Of a stretch of DNA of 64,000 bases, positions 19,504 to 27,078 are shown piece by piece. Origin of the DNA: Mesorhizobium amorphae CCNWGS0123 (GTDB lineage Bacteria; Pseudomonadota; Alphaproteobacteria; Rhizobiales; Rhizobiaceae); assembly GCF_001686985.1 (NCBI RefSeq), contig NZ_CP015322.1, positions 124,001-188,000 on the forward strand, in the 5' to 3' direction. Within the stretch, counting starts at the first letter, position 1. Each line of letters begins with the position of its first letter. The position numbers were made by a program, and so were the translations under genes. Below the pieces are notes generated by a model. It was not told the origin of the DNA and did no database searches. It worked only from the letters and a program-made list of their open reading frames with translations.

Positions 19504-20883
19504 ATGGAAATGCTCGATCTCATCGGTATCGGCGTCGGTCCGTTCAATCTCAGTCTGGCCGCACTGGCGCAGCCCACGCCACTACGCACTATGTTCTTCG
19601 AGAAGGAAGCTGGCTTCACGTGGCACCCCGGGTTGTTGCTTCCCAATAGCCGTCTGCAGGTATCTCCTCTGAAAGACTGCGTAACGCTTGCAGATCCCAC
19701 CAGCCCATATTCGTTTCTCAATTATCTTTCGGTGCACGGACGGCTTTACAGCTTTATTAACCGGCGGCAAACGACTACGTCGCGCAGCGAGTTCACGCAG
19801 TATTATCAGTGGGTGGCACGGCAGTTACCCAATCTCAGGTTTGGCGAAGAGGTCACTGACATCGCCAACATCGAGAAAGGTTACCGCGTGACGACGACCA
19901 AGGACCGTTATCTTGCACGCGCAGTTGCGATTGGCGTCGGGATAGTTCCAAAAATCCCAGAATGCGCCAGGCCCTGGCTCGGCAAGGATGTCTACCATGT
20001 GGCGAACTATCTGCACCGGTTACCTATCGGTATCGGTGAACGCGTCATGGTCGTCGGTGGCGGTCAGAGCGGGGCGGAGATCATCGAACATCTGCTCGGC
20101 AATCCAGCCATCGGCAAGATCACGTGGGTAACGTCGCGTGCGAATCTGTTCACGATGGATGATAGCGCCTTCGTAAACGAATCGTACATGCCGTCCTACA
20201 GCCTGCGCTTTCATGCGTTGCCGTTGAAAGAGCGCCGCAGCATCGTCGAAAACGAGAAGCTAACCAGCGATGGCATCTCGTCGGAGCTGAGCAACTGCAT
20301 CTACAAGATGGTCTATGAACGCAGCGCAAGCGGCAATATCGACGATATCATCCAACTTCTGCCCGCTGTCGTTATGGAAGACCTCTTTCCCGAAGACCTC
20401 TCTCCCAATGTGCAATGCTGGCATGCGCTGCTCGCTTCACACAACACAGGCCAGCGGCGCGCCGTGGCGGTTGATCGCATCATCCTCGCCACCGGATTCC
20501 AGCCGCGCACTTTGCCTTTTATCGACACGCTGCTGGCCTCTGCCTGCATGGAAGATGGCCTGCCGGTCGTGAGAGACGACTACGCCGTTAAATTTAAGGA
20601 TAATATCTCTGGCAGCGTCTACTTGCAGAACAGGACTCTCGTCCAGAACGGTTTGCAGAGTGTAAATTTATCGCTGGTTGCTTTTCGAAACAGTCGCATC
20701 ATTAACAGTATCCTTGGTCAAGAATACTACACATACGTACCGGATCGACATTTCCTTAAGAGCCTGGGCGATCTTTCTGACGAGGAAGCGCAACAGAATC
20801 GCACAATTCCACCGCAACGGAATTCATCTGCGCCCGACAGCGTCGCTCCCCGTGCCAGCGTTGCCATTTCAGAGGACCCATAA
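19504..20883 (+). CDS. Lysine/ornithine N-hydroxylase (IucD/SidA/PvdA family)
   Basis: 459-residue flavin monooxygenase. The FAD site is GIGVGPFNLSLA (residues 8-19), the NADPH site VMVVGGGQSGAEII (from 182), and the late ATGFQPRTLP motif is near 330, all diagnostic for the family that hydroxylates the side-chain amine of lysine or ornithine. No siderophore synthetase (NRPS or IucA/C) is present. Instead a cupin and a MetRS-like gene follow, the combination that converts N6-hydroxylysine into a hydrazine in known N-N bond pathways. Lysine as substrate is therefore inferred. Confidence 0.85.
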   Translation: MEMLDLIGIGVGPFNLSLAALAQPTPLRTMFFEKEAGFTWHPGLLLPNSRLQVSPLKDCVTLADPTSPYSFLNYLSVHGRLYSFINRRQTTTSRSEFTQYYQWVARQLPNLRFGEEVTDIANIEKGYRVTTTKDRYLARAVAIGVGIVPKIPECARPWLGKDVYHVANYLHRLPIGIGERVMVVGGGQSGAEIIEHLLGNPAIGKITWVTSRANLFTMDDSAFVNESYMPSYSLRFHALPLKERRSIVENEKLTSDGISSELSNCIYKMVYERSASGNIDDIIQLLPAVVMEDLFPEDLSPNVQCWHALLASHNTGQRRAVAVDRIILATGFQPRTLPFIDTLLASACMEDGLPVVRDDYAVKFKDNISGSVYLQNRTLVQNGLQSVNLSLVAFRNSRIINSILGQEYYTYVPDRHFLKSLGDLSDEEAQQNRTIPPQRNSSAPDSVAPRASVAISEDP

Positions 20884-20946
20884 CCTGACCGGCGCTGGAA
20901 TTAGATTATTCAAGAATATGGTTCTTTCAAATAGGAGGTTCTTCGT

Positions 20947-21726
20947 ATGATAAGTGAAGCAAAAAAAACAAAGTGGCAGGACGATGGATATGTCACGATC
21001 GAGAGATTCTTTGATCCTATTGCTATGGAGCGTATCGCTAGTCTTGTGGAAGAAGTCTCCCATTGGGATGTCAGCGACGACAAATGGCTTATGTGGTTTG
21101 AGAAGACGACAGACAATAGAAAGATTGTTTCTAAGGTCGAAAACTTTCTCGATTTCAACGATCAGCTACGCGATTTGCTCCTTGCAGATCAGCGTATCAA
21201 GTCGGTCGTCGAGACGCTGTTGGAGGAAGATGCACGCAGGCTCAAAGAGTTGCTGATTTTCAAGTATCCCGACAGCGGTGGCTATCGCCCCCATCAGGAC
21301 ATTTACCACATCCCGCACAAGCTGCCTGATCGGATGGTTCATGCAATAGCTGCGATCGGTATCGACGATTCTGGCCCGGACAATGGCGGCCTTTTCTTCA
21401 GCCCTGGCAACCACAAGAAAGGGGTATTCCCCATGGATGCCGGTGGTGTGATCGACCCTGAAGTGGCCGAAACGTTCTCATGGGAACCAGTGTCGTGGAA
21501 GGCTGGTGACGTCTTCATCTTCGACGACTACGCGCCGCACTACTCGCTACCGAACAAGAGTGACCGTTCCCGGCGAGTAATCTACCTGGTATTCCAGCGA
21601 GCATCAACAGGTGGACCGACGCGCGCCGAATATAACGCACTTAAGCGCGCCTATAATCCGCCCGAGAACAAAGTGTCGGACCTCGATAACCTTAAGCTTC
21701 CAAACGGCATTTTTTATCGTGAGTGA
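20947..21726 (+). CDS. PhyH-family Fe(II)/2-oxoglutarate dioxygenase
   Basis: 259 residues with the phytanoyl-CoA dioxygenase fold. The iron-binding HxD is H116-x-D118 (PHQDIYH), the distal histidine is about H198 (APHYSL), and the 2-oxoglutarate arginine falls in SRRVIYLVF. The start has a clear AGGAGG nine bases upstream. The beginning of the gene is clearly AT-richer than its neighbours. It lies between the N-hydroxylase and cupin genes and probably hydroxylates or desaturates an amino-acid-derived intermediate; the substrate is unknown. Confidence 0.82.
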   Translation: MISEAKKTKWQDDGYVTIERFFDPIAMERIASLVEEVSHWDVSDDKWLMWFEKTTDNRKIVSKVENFLDFNDQLRDLLLADQRIKSVVETLLEEDARRLKELLIFKYPDSGGYRPHQDIYHIPHKLPDRMVHAIAAIGIDDSGPDNGGLFFSPGNHKKGVFPMDAGGVIDPEVAETFSWEPVSWKAGDVFIFDDYAPHYSLPNKSDRSRRVIYLVFQRASTGGPTRAEYNALKRAYNPPENKVSDLDNLKLPNGIFYRE

Positions 21727-21755
21727 ACTCGCAGAGCGGAGGCGAGACATTGTAC

Positions 21756-22079
21756 ATGAAAAAAATTGATCGCTCAGTAATGCGCCCGGAATATGGCGTT
21801 CTGGTGTGCCGCTTACTGGAGCATCTTCCGAAGCCCGTTGCGACGGGCTTCGGGACGTCGATTGTGGAGGTAGTGCCGGGCGGGGCGGTAGACCTTCATT
21901 CGCACCACGAGCATGAACTGTGGGTACTGATTTCGGGCAGCGGCCTCTTCGAAGCGGATGGACAAACCACGCCAGTCACGGGGACCATGCTGTTCTACAT
22001 AGCGCCGCATCAGATGCATGCCATCAGAAATACCGACCCCGAAATCAGCCTGAACTTCCTTTCGATGTGGTGGGATTGA
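21756..22079 (+). CDS. Single-domain cupin, putative hydrazine synthetase subunit
   Basis: 107 residues from ATG 21756 (TTG 21750 is also possible behind GGAGG at 21738-21742; a GTG at 21723 overlaps the previous gene). Metal ligands are visible as H48, H50 or H51, and E54 in LHSHHEHELW and H85/H88 in PHQMHA. Known hydrazine synthetases such as Spb40 are fusions of a cupin and a MetRS-like domain; here the cupin is separate and lies one base before the MetRS-like gene. By analogy the metal site would rearrange the ester of N-hydroxylysine and an amino acid into an N-N bond. Confidence 0.75.
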   Translation: MKKIDRSVMRPEYGVLVCRLLEHLPKPVATGFGTSIVEVVPGGAVDLHSHHEHELWVLISGSGLFEADGQTTPVTGTMLFYIAPHQMHAIRNTDPEISLNFLSMWWD

Positions 22080-22080
22080 A

Positions 22081-23670
22081 GTGAGCGAGAATCGACAAAC
22101 CTATTTCGTATGCCCCGCCCCGCCGTGCCCAAACGGTAAATTACATCTTGGCCATATTGGCGGCGTGTACCTTCTTGCCGACATTTTCGTGCGTTACCAG
22201 CGCATGATCGGCCATGTGGCCTATCATGTAACCGGCGCGGACGAGCATGGCACCTACACGCTGGTGAAGGCTCGCAAGCTTGGCAGGTCGGTCGATGATG
22301 TCGCACAAATGCACATCGACGAAATCCTGCAATGTCTGAGGGCAGTGCATATTGCTCCGGACGTATTTGTCCGGACTTCAAGTGAAGAGCACAAACGACG
22401 TAGCCTTGCGATCTACAAGCAGCTCGATGCGGCAGGCTATATCGAGCTGCGGGACGCCGAGCAACTCTATTGCGAGTCGTGTGATGAGTTTGCAGCGGAC
22501 TCGCTTGCCGTCGGCAAGTGCCCGGCCTGCAACGCCGCGGCCGACAGCAACCTTTGTGAAAACTGCGGCCTTGCAATCCAGCACAGTCTGCTCCGCGATG
22601 CGGTGCACACACCGTGCGGCCATGCCCTGACGCTACGTCCGATCCGCCAGGCGCATTTCAACTTCGAGCGGCTTGCCCCGACGCTGGATCGCGCTATCGA
22701 AGGCAGTGGATGGCCAGACACCATCAAACACAAGGAAATCGAGTGGCTTCGGACCGAATTGCGGGCCTTGCCTATGTCGCGCCATTTCGACTGCGGAGTG
22801 ACCCTGGTCGCCCCGGCAGAAGTGGCAGGCCAGACCTTACTGACTTGGTTTGAAGGATTATGGTGCTTCGATACGGGCATAGAACGCATCTGCAAGCAGA
22901 ATGGCGCCGACTATGATGACACCATGCGCAGCCCTGACACGAAACTCCTGTTCTTCATGGGGCAGGACAACCGCTTTTATTACACAATCGGTGTTACCGC
23001 CAGCTTGCTCGCAAGAGGATATGCAATTCCACACAATCATGCGATTCAAGATTATTATAAGCTCGAAGGAGCAAAGTTTTCCACAGGTCGTGACCACGCC
23101 ATGTGGGCCGACGAGGTGGCGAGAGATATCGATCCGAGCGTGCTGCGCTACTATTTAGCGCGCATTGCCAAAGCATTTGGCAGCGACGACAACGATTTTC
23201 AAATCGAAGGGCTGGTGCGGGCGGCAGCTCGGATCCATCTCTTCGAGACCGCTTTGCGCAAACATGCTGGATCCAACGCAAAGCTGACGGTGGACACCCT
23301 GAAGCCTGAGCGAGTGCTTGATATTGAACACTATTGCCAAGCCATGCATGAGGCGCGCGTGTGGGCTGCACTCGATGCTATAGATGCTTTCTTTGAAGGC
23401 GGGGGCCTTGCAAGGAGCGAGGCCGGGGCTAGCGCCACGGAAATTTCGGTCTTCCTGAGCATGCTACACCCCGTGGTGCCGGTGCTCGCGGCGCGTTACG
23501 GCGCGTTCTTTTTTGGCGCCGGATGGCGACCTGGGCTCGATAACTGTGCAGTCTGGCCAAGTGCAGACACGTTGTCAGTGATGGATGCCCCCCTGTTCGG
23601 CGAACCCATTCCTGACGCGTTCATTGCTGCTTATGAACAGCGCTTCAGAGCGGCTCCTGCCACCACCTAG
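22081..23670 (+). CDS. MetRS-like amino-acid-activating enzyme, putative hydrazine synthetase subunit
   Basis: 529-residue class I synthetase fold starting at GTG 22081. The HIGH motif is HLGH (residues 22-25) and the KMSKS motif is degraded to KFSTG (332-336). MetRS-type zinc knuckles are present with cysteines 131/134, 147/150 and 159/162. The C-terminal helical part is short and there is no tRNA-binding extension. A duplicated housekeeping MetRS cannot be excluded, but position after an N-hydroxylase and cupin points to an enzyme that activates an amino acid and passes it to N-hydroxylysine. Confidence 0.75.
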   Translation: MSENRQTYFVCPAPPCPNGKLHLGHIGGVYLLADIFVRYQRMIGHVAYHVTGADEHGTYTLVKARKLGRSVDDVAQMHIDEILQCLRAVHIAPDVFVRTSSEEHKRRSLAIYKQLDAAGYIELRDAEQLYCESCDEFAADSLAVGKCPACNAAADSNLCENCGLAIQHSLLRDAVHTPCGHALTLRPIRQAHFNFERLAPTLDRAIEGSGWPDTIKHKEIEWLRTELRALPMSRHFDCGVTLVAPAEVAGQTLLTWFEGLWCFDTGIERICKQNGADYDDTMRSPDTKLLFFMGQDNRFYYTIGVTASLLARGYAIPHNHAIQDYYKLEGAKFSTGRDHAMWADEVARDIDPSVLRYYLARIAKAFGSDDNDFQIEGLVRAAARIHLFETALRKHAGSNAKLTVDTLKPERVLDIEHYCQAMHEARVWAALDAIDAFFEGGGLARSEAGASATEISVFLSMLHPVVPVLAARYGAFFFGAGWRPGLDNCAVWPSADTLSVMDAPLFGEPIPDAFIAAYEQRFRAAPATT

Positions 23671-23689
23671 CCTCTTCCCTGGAGCAAAG

Positions 23690-24817
23690 ATGTCGATACG
23701 CAGCCGGATTTCCACTGCATATAGCGCTTTCGATTATTCATCGACCAAGCAATCGATCAATTTTGCGTACGGGCTTCCCGATCCGAAAATGTTCGAGAAA
23801 CTGCGGTGGCCAGAGGCAATCTCGACACACACCGGTGTCAGCTTCTCCGATCTGCTGCAATACACCGATGGCAGCGGCCTCCCGCAATTGCGGGAGAAAT
23901 TGGCCCACCAGCATGCAGTCGCGCGCGACAACGTCCTTATCACCAATGGCGCATCGCAGGCACTACAGCTGATCGCGGATGCAGTGCTCGACCCTGGCGA
24001 TGTAGTGCTGACCGAAGACCCGTCGTATCTTGGCGCACTACGGATATTTTCGATTGCTGGTGCCACGATGGTTCAATTAGGTATGGATAAGGATGGTGTT
24101 GATCTCGGTCAACTGGAAGAGGCTTTGCGCACGACTGGGCGGGTCAGGCTGTTCTACACCGCGCCAGTTTTCCACAATCCGACCGGACGCCGTTTTTCAG
24201 TGCACCGTATGGGCCAAGTAGCAACCCTGCTGGCAAGGTATGGCGTGCTCATGGTGCAGGATCTCGTCTATGCAGATCTACCATATGACGACCCACAACC
24301 TGCAATCATTGCATCGGGAGAGCATGTGATCAATGTATACAGTATCTCAAAGATCGCCGGACCCGGGCTGCGGGTGGGCTGGGTTGTGGCGGAAGCGCAG
24401 ATGATAGCGCAGTTGACGCGCCTTAAATGTGACGGCGGCGTCAGCCCCGTAGCGAGCAATGTCGCTCTTGCGTTGTTGGGGACACCGGAATTAAAGGTAC
24501 ATATTGCCGGACTTCGGCAACATTACCGTCACAAGCGAGACAGCATGCACGCCCTCCTGCAGAACTGTACGTTTTGCGAACCATCATACGAGGTGCCTCT
24601 GGGGGGATTTTCGTTCTGGGTACGGCTAGCTGGCGCTGTAGCCCCTGCAGCTTTGTTGGAGTCCGTCAGGCAGAAGTATGACGTGCATTTGGTAGAAGGA
24701 TACCGTCATGGTCCTACTTCCCGGCAGCACGTCAGACTCTGCTTCAGCTATATGCCGATGGAAAAAGTGCAGTCTGGCCTGCGCGACATTGAGGCAGCCT
24801 ATAAAGGCCTCTTGTAG
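23690..24817 (+). CDS. PLP-dependent aminotransferase, class I/II
   Basis: 375 residues from ATG 23690, which has GGAG five bases upstream and lies just after the MetRS-like stop; a longer in-frame start at 23585 overlaps that gene. The fold-type I pattern is complete: LITNGASQALQLI, TAPVFHNPTGR, and the Schiff-base lysine K221 in YSISKIAGPGLRVGWV. It resembles the aminotransferase half of MocR proteins without their DNA-binding domain. It is the last gene of the biosynthetic cluster and may transaminate or cleave the amino-acid part of the product. Confidence 0.82.
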   Translation: MSIRSRISTAYSAFDYSSTKQSINFAYGLPDPKMFEKLRWPEAISTHTGVSFSDLLQYTDGSGLPQLREKLAHQHAVARDNVLITNGASQALQLIADAVLDPGDVVLTEDPSYLGALRIFSIAGATMVQLGMDKDGVDLGQLEEALRTTGRVRLFYTAPVFHNPTGRRFSVHRMGQVATLLARYGVLMVQDLVYADLPYDDPQPAIIASGEHVINVYSISKIAGPGLRVGWVVAEAQMIAQLTRLKCDGGVSPVASNVALALLGTPELKVHIAGLRQHYRHKRDSMHALLQNCTFCEPSYEVPLGGFSFWVRLAGAVAPAALLESVRQKYDVHLVEGYRHGPTSRQHVRLCFSYMPMEKVQSGLRDIEAAYKGLL

Positions 24818-25119
24818 GCCCGTGTAGCCAATTGAGCTATAATCGTGCCCGCGCTTGCGAATTGTAGTCTGGGAAAAACAAGGCGGCGTCCCCGGCGGGT
24901 CGGGAGGGGTCACGAATGCCGGGCGGCCATAACGACAGATCATGGGCCGATATCGGCCTTGGAGAAAGTGTACTCGCCGCCCTTGTAGACGACCGCCGGC
25001 GTGTCGTGGCCGCGGGGTGTTCCGACTCGACTCGCGTTCGCCAAACTCAAGCAGCGCTGGCTCGCGACATTCTACTCACCAGCTACTGCACCCACCAGCC
25101 GCGCAGCAGTGTAAGGCTC

Positions 25120-25241
25120 ACCATGCCTGCAAGTGCGCAGTCGCCATGCTCGACATACTTCAGCCCGCCGCGATCCTGCTCGTAGATCGCGCCTACGACA
25201 GCAACGTCATTCGCCACCTGGCGGCGCAACCAGGCGCGTGA
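25120..25241 (+). pseudogene. IS5-like transposase fragment
   Basis: A short reading frame ending at 25241 contains PAAILLVDRAYDSN, which resembles the catalytic DRGYD/DRAYD region of IS5-family DDE transposases. The rest of the gene is missing. Upstream sequence from 24818 to 25120 has no supported gene. It marks an old insertion at the junction between the biosynthetic cluster and the peptide-export cluster. Confidence 0.4.
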
Positions 25242-25273
25242 ATACGCTTGCGTTGGCACAGTGCTGTCGGGTT

Positions 25274-25289
25274 TGTCGCATCCTCGACA
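25274..25289 (+). promoter_or_regulatory. NifA-type upstream activator sequence
   Basis: TGTCGCATCCTCGACA fits TGT-N10-ACA and has five-base inverted ends (TGTCG/CGACA). It lies about 90 bases before a sigma-54 promoter in the same orientation as the peptide genes. The preceding bases (CTGTCGGGTT) are shared with the site at 48724. Confidence 0.65.
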
Positions 25290-25378
25290 CGGTGTGTTCA
25301 TCCGGTGCCCTGCCGCACTCCCAGCTAAGCTGCTGAATAGAATGCGAAACAGTTTGCCTGAGGCGCTTCCTGCGCGGT

Positions 25379-25394
25379 TGGCACGACTCTTGAT
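25379..25394 (+). promoter_or_regulatory. Sigma-54 (-24/-12) promoter for the peptide-export operon
   Basis: TGGCACGACTCTTGAT matches the consensus TGGCACG-N4-TTGCW except for A in place of C in the -12 element. Transcription would start near 25405, about 70 bases before the first peptide gene. Confidence 0.6.
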
Positions 25395-25433
25395 GTTCTC
25401 GTTGTGCGGCGGCACACGCGCCGACCGGAAGCA

Positions 25434-25756
25434 CTGATTGATCCTCGTATTTGATCTCTAGGAAAGGAGACCACAATGAAGACGGACATGTCAGCCTATG
25501 GCGTGAACGAACTGGCACCTGAAGAAGCATCTGCAATTTCGGGAGGGGTATTCTGGGCACTCGCTTTCGTGGTTTTCGGGGTCGTGGGCCTTGCAGCTGT
25601 AAGTATAGCGGCAAACGCGGTCGGTGGGCGTCGCTGATTATTCCTCGTATTTGATCTGTTGGAAAGGAGACCACAATGAAAACCGATATGTCAGCTTATG
25701 GCGTGAACGAACTGGCACCTGAAGAAGCATCTGCAATTTCGGGAGGGCTATTCTGG
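25434..25756 (+). repeat. Direct repeat, two copies 200 bases apart, covering RBS and leader-peptide region
   Basis: Copies at about 25434-25556 and 25634-25756. They share the AGGAAAGGAGA-type ribosome site and the whole leader coding sequence, with only scattered differences, and diverge right after the Gly-Gly codons. A tandem duplication followed by core divergence is the simplest explanation. Confidence 0.85.
25476..25637 (+). CDS. Double-glycine leader peptide precursor 1 (bacteriocin-like)
   Basis: 53 residues, starting six bases after a strong GGAAAGGAGA ribosome site. The leader of 24 residues (ending ELAPEEASAISGG) has the features of class II bacteriocin/microcin leaders cut by C39 peptidases: acidic, hydrophobic residues at -4 and -7, and Gly-Gly at -2/-1. 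The 29-residue core is strongly hydrophobic (FWALAFVVFGVVGLAAVSIA) with a basic GGRR end and no cysteine. It stands between a NifA/sigma-54-type promoter and genes for a matching C39 exporter. Target and activity are unknown. Confidence 0.85.
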   Translation: MKTDMSAYGVNELAPEEASAISGGVFWALAFVVFGVVGLAAVSIAANAVGGRR

Positions 25757-25843
25757 CAGATAGTTTGGTCAGCTTCTGCGCTACTCGCTTTTGCAGCTGC
25801 AACTATAGCGGAAGGGGCAGTACGCGGGAGGAACCGCGGTTAG
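25676..25843 (+). CDS. Double-glycine leader peptide precursor 2 (bacteriocin-like)
   Basis: 55 residues. The 24-residue leader is identical in protein sequence to that of precursor 1, but the 31-residue core differs (LFWQIVWSASALLAFAAATI, then a basic RGRNRG tail). The ribosome site and upstream bases are duplicated. Two different hydrophobic cores behind one leader resemble two-component (class IIb) bacteriocins, although no GxxxG pair is obvious in this core. The HlyD gene begins seven bases after the stop. Confidence 0.85.
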   Translation: MKTDMSAYGVNELAPEEASAISGGLFWQIVWSASALLAFAAATIAEGAVRGRNRG

Positions 25844-25850
25844 AAAATGA

Positions 25851-27047
25851 GTGCGCAAGCTAGCTTTTCTTCATACTGAACACAGATCGGCAGTTCCCCT
25901 TCCTCCTGAAATTGCCCGCTACACTGTAGAGAGCATTCTCTCCCGACGATCAGGACGATCTTTGATCATCTATTGGATGATTGTGCTCTCTGTGGTTGCG
26001 ACATTGGGGTCGCTACCACTCATCACCGTAACGGTCTCTGCCCAAAGTGCCGGTATCATTCGCCCCACGATCGAGAAGACGCCCCTGATCGCACCTGTCT
26101 CCGGACGAATTTCCCGTATCCTTGCCGTTGAGAACGATCCCGTTGCTCAGGGGCAGGAGATCCTCAGCCTCGATGATGAGGTGGTCGAGGAAAAGCTCCT
26201 GGCGCTTACTGGCGACATCCGCGCTAAAAGCGATCTTGCCCGTGACCTCGAAACCCTGATCTCCTCCGGCACACAGGCCAAGGACCCGATCCGCCTCCTG
26301 ACCGAGTTCGCCACGGCGGAGCGGGCACATTTTCTCAACCTGCTGCGGGAGAACCAATATGCCCGCAGTAATGCGGCAGCGGAACTCGACCGCGCTAAGC
26401 AACTGCTCTCCGCTGCCGCAACGCCCGCAAAGGTGGTTGACGAGAAGGCTTTCGCCCTCCAGAGCATTGAGATTCAGGGCGAGATCCTCGCCCGGCGCAA
26501 ATCCGCCGAATGGAACCAGCAGCTCTTCGATATTTGCCTACGCCTCAAGGAACTCACGGCCACCTTGCATCAGCTCGAGAACGAACGGGATCTGACCCGC
26601 ATTCGAGCCCCCGTGTCAGGCGCTATTGAGGAATTCTCCGGCCTCACCCCCGGTAGCTACATCCAGGCGGGGCAAACCGTCGCTTGGGTCTCGCCGGACG
26701 GCGGACTGGTGGCGGAAATCTACGTTTCCCCCAACGACATCGGCTTCGTGCGGCCGGGCCAGTCGGTGCGGCTCCAAGTGGATGCCTTCAACTACAATCA
26801 ATGGGGTGTCATTGATGCGACAGTGCTCGACGTGGCGCAGGACTTCACCCTCCATGACAGGAGCCCGGTCTTCAAGGTCCGCTGCGCGCTCTCTCGCAGC
26901 TATCTCGTTCTCAAGAACGGGGTCACCGGTCACCTGAAGAAAGGCATGACCGTGCGGGCCCGCTTCCTCGTGGCCGACCGCACTCTCCTGCAACTCCTCT
27001 ACAATGAGATCGACGATTGGCTCGATCCGCTTCTGGCGGGCCGCTAA
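25851..27047 (+). CDS. HlyD-family secretion adaptor
   Basis: 398 residues from a GTG start. One membrane span lies near residues 42-63 (YWMIVLSVVATLGSLPLITV). A lipoyl/biotinyl-like half motif follows (SGRISRILAVENDPVAQGQEILSLDD), then a coiled-coil hairpin of about 130 residues, and a second lipoyl half and beta-barrel region (TRIRAPVSGAIEEFS, GLVAEIYVSPNDIGFV). It is the periplasmic adaptor linking the downstream C39 ABC exporter to an outer-membrane channel. No TolC-like gene is present here, so a chromosomal one would be borrowed. Confidence 0.88.
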   Translation: MRKLAFLHTEHRSAVPLPPEIARYTVESILSRRSGRSLIIYWMIVLSVVATLGSLPLITVTVSAQSAGIIRPTIEKTPLIAPVSGRISRILAVENDPVAQGQEILSLDDEVVEEKLLALTGDIRAKSDLARDLETLISSGTQAKDPIRLLTEFATAERAHFLNLLRENQYARSNAAAELDRAKQLLSAAATPAKVVDEKAFALQSIEIQGEILARRKSAEWNQQLFDICLRLKELTATLHQLENERDLTRIRAPVSGAIEEFSGLTPGSYIQAGQTVAWVSPDGGLVAEIYVSPNDIGFVRPGQSVRLQVDAFNYNQWGVIDATVLDVAQDFTLHDRSPVFKVRCALSRSYLVLKNGVTGHLKKGMTVRARFLVADRTLLQLLYNEIDDWLDPLLAGR

Positions 27048-27078
27048 TCCTTCATTTTTCCAACGCCAGCGAGCCGCC

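Noticed and set aside
19504..20883. Siderophore biosynthesis as the role of the N-hydroxylase
   Set aside because: No acyltransferase, NRPS, IucA/C or receptor gene nearby; cupin and MetRS-like neighbours point elsewhere.
25250..25272. TTGGCACAGTGCTGTCGG as a sigma-54 promoter
   Set aside because: It has the -24 element but no TTGC at the -12 position.
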